Positions 1 through 6,547 of a stretch of 17,581 bases of DNA are shown here, piece by piece. Location: NCBI GenBank assembly GCA_035340715.1, contig DAOQTX010000053.1:1-17581 (forward strand), given 5' to 3'. Numbering within the stretch: position 1 is the stretch's first letter; every line of letters begins with the position of its first letter. This DNA is from DAOQTX01 sp035340715 (lineage in GTDB: Bacteria; Bacteroidota; Bacteroidia; AKYH767-A; OLB10). The position numbers were made by a program, and so were the translations under genes. The notes beneath the pieces were generated by a model. The model did no database searches and was not told the origin of the DNA. It was given only the letters and a program-made list of their open reading frames with translations.

Positions 1-610
1 ATTTTGGATCCGGTTCAATATGAACATTGTTTTTATATACTCTTCTATAGATGTAAGCTGCTATTCTTGGAAGACGAGCAATCAAATTCATTACATCTTC
101 GTACATGGGATCCCAATAAAGCTTTTTGTTAATGCCTTTGCGATATGCATTGGCAAAAACTGATTCGGTTTGCATAGCCATGATGGCAATGCTCAACTGC
201 GACATCGGGTGAGTAGTTACCGGCAAACGATCAAGCACATCAAAAACATGCTTTGGCACATGACTTCTACGAGCCCATTGATTGCTAACATCGGCTGCAT
301 CATCATCACTTGGCAATTCGCCAATCAACATCAAATAAAAAATACCCTCAGGCAAAGGCTCAACTCCTCCTTTCGCTTTGGGTAGTTTCTCTCTTAACTC
401 AGGAATAGAATAACCTCTGAATCGAATGCCTTCCTCTGAATCCAATTTAGATGTTTCGGTAACCATTCCTATAACGCCCTTCAACCCTGAATAAACTTGT
501 TTGACCGTATATTCTCCTATGATGGTATCGCCATGTTCTGTGACAAGGTTCTTAATCTTAGAAACCAAAGGATCTATTTTACTTTCAAACTTCTCTTTTA
601 ACTTATCCAT
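1..610 (-). CDS. gltA: Citrate synthase, eukaryotic type (N-terminal part; cut by window edge)
   Basis: Condenses acetyl-CoA with oxaloacetate to citrate, the entry step of the TCA cycle, in the cytoplasm. The visible 203 residues start at the ATG whose complement is at 608-610 and run off the left edge. They match the N-terminal half of mitochondrial-type citrate synthases: a leading helix (MDKLKEKF), the GVIGMVTETS and EGIRFRGYSI stretches, the LPEGIFYLMLIGELP helix, LPVTTHPMSQ near residue 137 and the YWDPMYEDVMNLIARLP helix. In the pig enzyme the catalytic His274, His320 and Asp375 come later, so the active site lies outside this window. The gene is the last visible member of a minus-strand cluster, 52 bases after the small membrane protein gene and downstream of eno. 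I infer possible co-transcription; the 52-base gap could also hold a promoter, but I see no convincing one. The family call is firm. Confidence 0.93.
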   Translation of the reverse strand, partial: MDKLKEKFESKIDPLVSKIKNLVTEHGDTIIGEYTVKQVYSGLKGVIGMVTETSKLDSEEGIRFRGYSIPELREKLPKAKGGVEPLPEGIFYLMLIGELPSDDDAADVSNQWARRSHVPKHVFDVLDRLPVTTHPMSQLSIAIMAMQTESVFANAYRKGINKKLYWDPMYEDVMNLIARLPRIAAYIYRRVYKNNVHIEPDPK

Positions 611-662
611 TTAAATTTTAGGGTATATAGGTATTATTTTTCATAAAAAAATGCGTGCTAAG

Positions 663-1007
663 TTAACTAATATGATAACACGGTACAAGGCATGTGGTTT
701 TGTTTTGATAAGGAAACTTACCATATTTTTTAGAAGTGTCCATCGGAAGCATAGAACTTTCTTTACTCTTTTTCGCTTTTTTGTATTTATCATCAGAAAT
801 ATCAAGCTCTTTAATCATTATGACTAAAGTGGTGATAAATCCTACAATTACGATGGCCCAGATCAAGTATTCAAACAATTTTTTAAATTTTCTTCTCGAT
901 CCTTTCTTTTTGCGTACACGTATCCGCTTGCGAACTTTTACCCTGTGTCGTTCACTGGTAAAATCGTTGGGTTCTTCGCCATCCAATATTTCCGGTTCTG
1001 TACTCAT
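663..1007 (-). CDS. Small polybasic single-helix membrane protein, function unknown
   Basis: A 114-residue protein I do not recognise. It has an acidic N-terminal tail (residues 4-16), then a strikingly basic block at 21-43 in which 15 of 23 residues are Lys or Arg, one predicted membrane helix at about 45-66 (FEYLIWAIVIVGFITTLVIM), and a polar Lys-rich tail with Cys106 and Cys110. The positive-inside rule places the N-terminus in the cytoplasm and the tail outside. The basic block next to the membrane could bind acidic lipids or nucleic acid, but this is inference. The start lies 6 bases after the enolase stop, which supports a real gene translated from the eno transcript. It lacks the coiled coil after the helix that would make it an FtsB/DivIC-type protein. 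The opposite-strand frame over the same bases has no recognisable content. Confidence 0.72.
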   Translation of the reverse strand: MSTEPEILDGEEPNDFTSERHRVKVRKRIRVRKKKGSRRKFKKLFEYLIWAIVIVGFITTLVIMIKELDISDDKYKKAKKSKESSMLPMDTSKKYGKFPYQNKTTCLVPCYHIS

Positions 1008-1013
1008 GTATTT

Positions 1014-2294
1014 TTACATACTGTTAAATGTATGATACACACCAACCTGACCTAGCATCTCTTCAATTCTCAATAATTGATTGTACTTCGCCACACGGTC
1101 GCTGCGTGAGGCTGATCCTGTTTTAATCTGTCCACAATTCAAACCAACGGCTAAATCAGCAATAGTAGCATCTTCCGTTTCTCCACTTCGGTGACTCATA
1201 ACCGTGCTGTATCCATTTCTCTTAGCCATTTCTACAGTTTCAATGGTTTCGGTTAAAGTGCCTATCTGATTTACTTTGATCAGAATTGAATTAGCAATTC
1301 CATTTTGTATTCCTTGAGCCAATCTTTGACTATTGGTAACAAACAAATCATCGCCTACCAATTGCACACTGCTCCCAATTTCATTGGTGAGCAATTGCCA
1401 TCCTTGCCAATCATCTTCCGCCAATCCATCTTCAATAGAACAAATCGGATAATCTTTTACCCATTTTGCCCAATACTCAACCATTTTTTCTTGCTTAAGT
1501 TTCTGATTGGATGATTTATGAAATATGTATTGTTTCTTTTTGGCATCATAAAATTCTGTAGCGGCCGCATCTAATGCAATAAATATGTCTTTGCCCGCTT
1601 TGTAGCCCGCTTTTGATATGGCTTTTATGACCATTTCAATGGCTTCTTCATTGCTTTTCAGATTTGGTGCAAATCCTCCTTCATCACCTACATTAGTTGA
1701 GTATCCTTTTTCTTTCAAAACTGATTTTAACGAATGGAAAACCTCCGTACCCATGCGCAAAGCAGTTGAAAAACTATCGGCACTAACCGGCATGATCATA
1801 AACTCCTGAAAATCGATCTTGTTATCGGCATGCGCTCCTCCGTTCAATATGTTCATCATCGGAACCGGAAGTAAATGAGCATTTACTCCTCCTACATAAC
1901 GATACAAAGTCATTCCCAACTCATTGGCTGCAGCCTTTGCCACTGCTAATGAAACACCGAGTATTGCATTGGCTCCTAATTTTGACTTGTTTGCCGTTCC
2001 ATCCATTTGTATGAGTGAAAAATCGATCAGTCGTTGATCAAATACACTAGCACCATTTAATGCATCTGAAATTGTGTTGTTCACATGATCTACTGCTTTT
2101 AAAACACCCTTACCTAAATATCTTTTCTTATCGTTGTCGCGAAGTTCGACCGCTTCGTGTGCTCCGGTAGATGCACCTGAAGGCACAGCAAAACGACCCG
2201 TTGCTCCTGCATCGGTAATCACATCGACTTCGATTGTAGGATTGCCTCTGCTATCCAATATTTGCCTCGCATGAATTTCTGCTATATATCCCAT
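1014..2294 (-). CDS. eno: Enolase (phosphopyruvate hydratase)
   Basis: Interconverts 2-phosphoglycerate and phosphoenolpyruvate in glycolysis and gluconeogenesis; a cytoplasmic Mg-dependent enzyme. The 426-residue length is normal. The expected active-site elements are present: the substrate loop SGASTG at 39-44, His155 in GGAHADN, Glu164 in DFQEFM, the catalytic base partner Glu205 in VGDEGG, metal ligands Asp242, Glu288 (SIEDG) and Asp315 (GDD), catalytic Lys340 in ILIKVNQIGT, the SHRSGETED block at 367-375, and Lys391. The start MGYIAEIHARQILDSRGNPT is the canonical one. It is the first gene of a minus-strand cluster with the small membrane protein (6-base gap) and citrate synthase. A TAnnTTTG-type -7 box lies 19 bases upstream of the start. 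The identity is certain. Confidence 0.98.
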   Translation of the reverse strand: MGYIAEIHARQILDSRGNPTIEVDVITDAGATGRFAVPSGASTGAHEAVELRDNDKKRYLGKGVLKAVDHVNNTISDALNGASVFDQRLIDFSLIQMDGTANKSKLGANAILGVSLAVAKAAANELGMTLYRYVGGVNAHLLPVPMMNILNGGAHADNKIDFQEFMIMPVSADSFSTALRMGTEVFHSLKSVLKEKGYSTNVGDEGGFAPNLKSNEEAIEMVIKAISKAGYKAGKDIFIALDAAATEFYDAKKKQYIFHKSSNQKLKQEKMVEYWAKWVKDYPICSIEDGLAEDDWQGWQLLTNEIGSSVQLVGDDLFVTNSQRLAQGIQNGIANSILIKVNQIGTLTETIETVEMAKRNGYSTVMSHRSGETEDATIADLAVGLNCGQIKTGSASRSDRVAKYNQLLRIEEMLGQVGVYHTFNSM

Positions 2295-2313
2295 GAGTTC
2301 AATTATTTTTTGC

Positions 2314-2321
2314 CAAAAGTA
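2314..2321 (-). promoter_or_regulatory. Candidate Bacteroidota -7 promoter box for eno
   Basis: The minus strand reads TACTTTTG, a perfect match to the Bacteroidota sigma-ABfr -7 consensus TAnnTTTG. It ends 19 bases before the eno start codon, giving a leader of roughly 15 bases. I see no clear TTG -33 element at the usual spacing, so the call rests on the -7 box and its position in the 91-base region between the divergent eno and plsC starts. Confidence 0.5.
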
Positions 2322-2385
2322 AGATTTTTAAAAGAGTTTTATTTATAAATGTAAATTGCGCCTCATCAATTTTATTCCTCTATAT

Positions 2386-3129
2386 ATGAACTCCATTTTA
2401 AGATATATATTCTCCATCTATGCCATCCTCATTTTCATTGTCAGCCTATTCGTATTTTATACTATTTATACCATACTCTTTTTAATAACTCCTGAAAAAA
2501 AAGCAGCCAATCGTTCACACAAAGTTGGAAGAGCATGGGCAAAAGTCTTATTTCTTGTATTTTTTATTCGAGTAAAGTATCATAACCTTACTAAAATCAA
2601 AAAAGATCAGATTTATGTATTTGTTGCCAATCACAAAAGTTTATTGGATGTTCCCGTATTGGCTTATGCTACAAAAAATACCTTTAAATATTTAGCCAAA
2701 GAGGAACTAACCAAAATACCCATCATGGGATATCTCATCAAGCGATTGTATTTCACTGTAAACCGACAAGACCGAGCCGATCGAAAAAAAAGTATGGAAA
2801 GGATGATGTCTTGCCTGAACTCAGGAGTTTCTTTAGGTATTTATCCAGAAGGAACCCGAAATAAGAGTGAAGAATATTTATTGCCATTCAAAGAAGGTGC
2901 GTTTCGCTTGGCAGTAGCTGCGCAGAAGCCGATTGGTGTCTTGACTATTGTGAATAGCGATCGTCTTTTATCGAGTCATAAGCTGATGCAGTTGAGTCCA
3001 GGAACATTGCATGCCTATTGGAGTGATCCTATAGAAACGTTGGGCAAAACTGAAAAAGACATCCCAGAGTTGATTGAAGAGTGCCGCAAAAAAATGATAT
3101 CTTTCCTTCAATTGCATGAAAAAAAATAA
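2386..3129 (+). CDS. plsC: 1-acyl-sn-glycerol-3-phosphate acyltransferase (PlsC-like)
   Basis: Transfers an acyl chain to lysophosphatidic acid to form phosphatidic acid, the precursor of membrane phospholipids, at the inner membrane. The 247-residue protein has a long hydrophobic N-terminus (about residues 5-34), the catalytic HX4D block NHKSLLD with His83 and Asp88, a TVNRQDR block that fits the family's glycerol-phosphate-binding region, and the phosphate-binding PEGTR block at 154-158. I chose the ATG at 2386; a frame extension to a TTG at 2356 adds ten residues with no family support. It starts a plus-strand operon, and its last 14 bases overlap the tag gene. Related acyltransferases that use other lysolipids share these blocks, so the exact acceptor is not proven. 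Confidence 0.87.
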   Translation: MNSILRYIFSIYAILIFIVSLFVFYTIYTILFLITPEKKAANRSHKVGRAWAKVLFLVFFIRVKYHNLTKIKKDQIYVFVANHKSLLDVPVLAYATKNTFKYLAKEELTKIPIMGYLIKRLYFTVNRQDRADRKKSMERMMSCLNSGVSLGIYPEGTRNKSEEYLLPFKEGAFRLAVAAQKPIGVLTIVNSDRLLSSHKLMQLSPGTLHAYWSDPIETLGKTEKDIPELIEECRKKMISFLQLHEKK

Positions 3130-3694
3130 ACAACGATGCACTTGGCCTTCTGATGATCCTCTCATGATCGAATATCATGATCAGGAATGGGGCAAACCTT
3201 TGCATGACGATAATAAACTTTTTGAGTTTTTAGTTCTGGATGCTTTTCAAGCCGGATTGAGTTGGAAAACCATTTTACACAAAAGAGAAAATTTCAGAAA
3301 AGCATTTGATGGTTTTGATGCTCTGAAAATATCGAGATATAGCGAAGCCAAAATCAATAGACTTATTCAGGATGCCGGAATTATTAGGAATCGTTTAAAG
3401 ATCACCGGAACTGTTAAAAATGCAAAATCATTTCTCGCCATTCAAAAAGAATTCGGAAGCTTTGATCATTACATTTGGCAATTCACCCAATACAAAACAA
3501 AACAAAATTCTTTCCCATCTATGTCCAATGTTCCTGCCACTAGTAAAGAATCGGATGCCATGAGCAAGGATTTAAAAAAGAGAGGATTTACTTTTGTTGG
3601 CTCCACCATTTGTTATGCTTTTATGCAAGCCGCTGGAATGGTAAACGATCATACTCTAAATTGTTTCTTACATAAAACCTATTCGAAAAAATGA
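3116..3694 (+). CDS. tag: DNA-3-methyladenine glycosylase I
   Basis: Base-excision repair enzyme that removes 3-methyladenine from alkylated DNA. The 192-residue protein has the family signature from the start: RCTW, then YHDQEWG, LFEFLVLDAFQAGLSW, KRENFRKAF, the QDAGIIRNR block and KKRGFTFVGSTICYAFMQA. The zinc ligands known in E. coli Tag (Cys4, His17, His175, Cys179) correspond to Cys8, His21, His179 and Cys183 with identical spacing. The position of E. coli Glu38, which helps recognise the base, is Asp42 here. The gene overlaps the end of plsC by 14 bases and shares ATGA with the acs start, so it is embedded in an operon whose other genes make lipid and acetyl-CoA; translational coupling is likely. 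Confidence 0.95.
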   Translation: MKKNKQRCTWPSDDPLMIEYHDQEWGKPLHDDNKLFEFLVLDAFQAGLSWKTILHKRENFRKAFDGFDALKISRYSEAKINRLIQDAGIIRNRLKITGTVKNAKSFLAIQKEFGSFDHYIWQFTQYKTKQNSFPSMSNVPATSKESDAMSKDLKKRGFTFVGSTICYAFMQAAGMVNDHTLNCFLHKTYSKK

Positions 3695-5595
3695 ATACCG
3701 CTTCGATACAAACTTTTGATCAGTACAAAGACGAGTACCAAAAAAGCATCGACAACCCCGAAGCTTATTGGGAAGAAAAAGCCAAACATTTTAGTTGGAA
3801 GAAAACTTGGGATAAAGTTCTTCAATGGGACTTTGAAAAAGCAGAAGTGAAATGGTTCGAAGGAGCTCAACTGAATATTACCGAGAATTGCTTAGACCGT
3901 CATTTAAAAAATCAATCAGATAAAATTGCCTTGATTTGGGAATCGAACGATATTAATGAGAATCATAAAACTTTTACTTATCGCGAATTGCATGCTGAAG
4001 TATGTCGTTTGGCCAATGCTTTAAAAAATATAGGAGCTAAAAAAGGAGATCGAATTTGCATCTATATGCCGATGGTACCCGAATTGGCTTTTTCAGTCTT
4101 AGCATGCGCTCGAATTGGAGCAATACATTCCGTAGTGTTTGCAGGTTTCTCTGCTAAATCTCTAGCCGATCGAATCAATGATGCACAATGCAACATTGTG
4201 CTAACGGCCGATGGGGCATTTAGAGGCAATAAAGAAGTTCCTCTTAAATTGATTGTAGATGAAGCTTTGAACGAATGTACTTCCGTAACAAAATGTCTTG
4301 TTCTGAAACGAACGCATGAAGGAGTGCCGATGAAAGAAGATCGGGATCTTTGGTGGCATGAAGCTATAAAAGATCAAGATATTAATTGCGAAGCAACCAG
4401 CATGAATGCTGAAGATCTATTGTTCATCTTATACACCTCAGGTAGTACCGGAAAACCTAAAGGAGTTGTCCATACTTGTGCAGGTTATATGATATATGCG
4501 CATCATACTTTCAGCAATGTTTTTCAATACAAAGAGAATGATATTTATTGGTGTACGGCTGATATCGGATGGATTACAGGCCACTCTTATATCATCTATG
4601 GACCACTATTAGCCGGTGCTACAACCATCATGTTTGAGGGCATTCCTACCTACCCTGATCCGGGACGCTTTTGGAGTGTGGTGGATAAATTCAAAGTAAA
4701 TATATTTTACACTGCCCCTACTGCTATTCGTGCACTGATGGCTTGTGGAAATGAGCATGTTGAGAAATACAAATTGGATAGTTTGCGTGTACTAGGCACC
4801 GTAGGCGAACCCATCAATGAAGAAGCCTGGCATTGGTACGATGAGCAAGTTGGAAAAAATGCATGCGCTATTGTCGATACATGGTGGCAAACCGAAACAG
4901 GAGGAATTATGATCAGTCCATTAGCAGGGATAACGAAAACGATTCCGTCCTATGCTACACTTCCATTACCGGGCATTCAGCCGGTGTTGGTTGATGCCAA
5001 TGGAAAAATAATTGAAGAGATGGAAGCTGAAGGAAATTTATGCATTCGCTTCCCATGGCCCGGAATGTTGAGAAGTACCTATGGCGATCATGAGCGATGC
5101 CGACAAACCTATTTTAGTTCTTTTAAAGGAATGTATTTTACCGGTGATGGAGCAAAGCGTGATGCCACCGGCAATTACCGGATAATTGGACGAGTAGATG
5201 ATGTCATCAATGTTTCCGGACATCGTCTGGGAACGGCTGAAGTAGAAAATGCAATTAACGAGCACGAGTTGGTAATTGAAAGCGCAGTGGTTGGATATCC
5301 TCATCCAATAAAAGGTCAAGGCATCTATGCATTTGTGATTTGCGAACAAAACGATTGGGATGAAAAGGAACTAAGAGCAGAGATTCTGCAAGTAGTGAAT
5401 AAAATGATTGGCCCTATAGCCAAGCCCGATTTAATTCAAATGGTAAATGGATTACCCAAAACACGATCGGGAAAAATTATGCGAAGAATTTTAAGAAAGA
5501 TTGCAGAAAACGATACTGCAAATTTAGGCGACACCAGTACACTTTTAGATCCCGCAGTTGTTGAAGAAATAAAAGAAGGTAGTTTAAACAAGTAG
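3691..5595 (+). CDS. acs: Acetyl-CoA synthetase, AMP-forming
   Basis: Activates acetate with ATP and CoA to acetyl-CoA through acetyl-AMP, in the cytoplasm. The 634-residue length fits the family. Visible elements: an N-terminal Acs cap region (AYWEEKAKHFSW), the P-loop YTSGSTGKPKG at 248-258, the WITGHSY block at 294-300, the acetate-pocket tryptophan Trp399 in DTWWQTETGG, the GDGAKRD hinge region, GRVDDVINVSGHRLGT at 500-515, and PKTRSGKIMRR with the catalytic Lys595. In Salmonella the equivalent lysine (Lys609) is switched off by acetylation; that this happens here is inference, as no Pat or CobB gene is in the window. The start overlaps the tag stop by four bases (ATGA). It is the last gene of the operon; a small hairpin follows. 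The product feeds citrate synthase, encoded divergently nearby. Confidence 0.97.
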   Translation: MNTASIQTFDQYKDEYQKSIDNPEAYWEEKAKHFSWKKTWDKVLQWDFEKAEVKWFEGAQLNITENCLDRHLKNQSDKIALIWESNDINENHKTFTYRELHAEVCRLANALKNIGAKKGDRICIYMPMVPELAFSVLACARIGAIHSVVFAGFSAKSLADRINDAQCNIVLTADGAFRGNKEVPLKLIVDEALNECTSVTKCLVLKRTHEGVPMKEDRDLWWHEAIKDQDINCEATSMNAEDLLFILYTSGSTGKPKGVVHTCAGYMIYAHHTFSNVFQYKENDIYWCTADIGWITGHSYIIYGPLLAGATTIMFEGIPTYPDPGRFWSVVDKFKVNIFYTAPTAIRALMACGNEHVEKYKLDSLRVLGTVGEPINEEAWHWYDEQVGKNACAIVDTWWQTETGGIMISPLAGITKTIPSYATLPLPGIQPVLVDANGKIIEEMEAEGNLCIRFPWPGMLRSTYGDHERCRQTYFSSFKGMYFTGDGAKRDATGNYRIIGRVDDVINVSGHRLGTAEVENAINEHELVIESAVVGYPHPIKGQGIYAFVICEQNDWDEKELRAEILQVVNKMIGPIAKPDLIQMVNGLPKTRSGKIMRRILRKIAENDTANLGDTSTLLDPAVVEEIKEGSLNK

Positions 5596-5603
5596 GTAAC
5601 GTA

Positions 5604-5618
5604 GTATCAGATTGATAC
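5604..5618. terminator. Possible hairpin between convergent acs and Wzz-like gene
   Basis: GTATCA and TGATAC form a 6-base-pair stem around a GAT loop, with a further AAC/GTT pairing outside after a 3-base bulge. It lies in the 11-base gap between two convergent stops and overlaps the Wzz-like stop codon. There is no T-tract on either strand, so termination is only suggested by position. Confidence 0.25.
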
Positions 5619-6542
5619 GTTGGCAGCTGAATTTTGCTTTCCTATGTTTCTAATCTGATCGACTAAAACGGCTGAGCACATTATTAAAATAGTAGCTATT
5701 AATCCAAGAATCAAACTTAATACTAGGTTTAAAAACAAATCTGATTTTACTTCAGGAATAGCTTTGTTTGTAACAACGATTGATTCAATGGAATCATCTA
5801 TAACTCTTTGAAGTATAAAATCTGACATCACCTTACTGTTAACAAACTTGTCGACAGTACTATTCATAGAAGATGTTACCCCTAATAATCTATTATAAAT
5901 TTCTTCACTTTGATTTATTGTGAGCGTTTTGTTATTTTTATGATTCATCAATTCATCAAATAATTGATTCATAATTTGATTATTCTTTTCAAATTCTTCA
6001 TTTAGCTTTTCACTCAATTTTAAATAAAAATCAATCTTATTGGAAATGTTATTTTTGAGAATATTCGAATTTATTTCATTCAATTTTCTTGTGATCTCAT
6101 TAGCCATGTTGGCCGACAAATAGGGGTCATTGCTAGATACGGTTAAATCGATAAAATTGGCGCTTACTTTTTTCAATTTTATTTTTGAAGTTAGCTTACG
6201 CACCATTTTTGGATAAGCAAAAGAATCGTTGACGTTTATATTGTAAACTTTGTACAGGTTAAAAGTGCTGATCAGATGCTGGTACATGCTATCGGAGTGA
6301 CAAATCCTAAATATTCTATTTGTTAAAATCGCATTTTCATCGGTCAGAACATTGAAAACAACTTTCTCAGGAATATTAGAACCGAGTTCTGATGGACTAC
6401 TTACAAAAAAACCAGTTGTGGATTTGTAGTTTCTGAATAAATAATGAGTACAATAAAAACCTATTAAAGTAAAAATGATCAATAAGATCAGGATATAAGT
6501 TTTCTTTTGAAGGAAATATTTAAACAGTTCTATACTAGGCAT
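5607..6542 (-). CDS. Wzz-like polysaccharide co-polymerase (chain-length determinant family)
   Basis: Proteins of this family set the chain length of surface polysaccharides by acting with a Wzy polymerase in the inner membrane. The 311-residue protein has the typical layout: short cytoplasmic N-terminus, first membrane helix at about 16-36, a large periplasmic part containing the Wzz-like stretch NFIDLTVSSNDPYLSANMANEI at 129-150 in two adjoining pieces (NFIDLTVSSNDP, YLSANMANEI), a long helical region at 150-250, and a second membrane helix at about 269-293 preceded by the AIPEV motif. There is no C-terminal tyrosine-kinase domain. It is divergent from the ligase/polymerase-like gene, whose start codon is only 5 bases away, which supports a shared task. 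Coding sequence is very AT-rich. The family call is good; the polysaccharide is unknown. Confidence 0.8.
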   Translation of the reverse strand: MPSIELFKYFLQKKTYILILLIIFTLIGFYCTHYLFRNYKSTTGFFVSSPSELGSNIPEKVVFNVLTDENAILTNRIFRICHSDSMYQHLISTFNLYKVYNINVNDSFAYPKMVRKLTSKIKLKKVSANFIDLTVSSNDPYLSANMANEITRKLNEINSNILKNNISNKIDFYLKLSEKLNEEFEKNNQIMNQLFDELMNHKNNKTLTINQSEEIYNRLLGVTSSMNSTVDKFVNSKVMSDFILQRVIDDSIESIVVTNKAIPEVKSDLFLNLVLSLILGLIATILIMCSAVLVDQIRNIGKQNSAANVSI

Positions 6543-6547
6543 ATTTA

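Noticed and set aside
170..385. Plus-strand ORF of 71 codons near the left edge
   Set aside because: It is antisense to the well-conserved citrate synthase.
736..1035. Plus-strand ORF of 99 codons opposite the small membrane protein
   Set aside because: Its hydrophobic look comes from being antisense to a Lys/Arg-rich gene; the minus-strand ORF has better spacing to eno and a coherent topology.
2356..2385. TTG start extending the PlsC-like protein by ten residues
   Set aside because: The ATG at 2386 directly precedes the hydrophobic N-terminus, and the extra residues have no family support.
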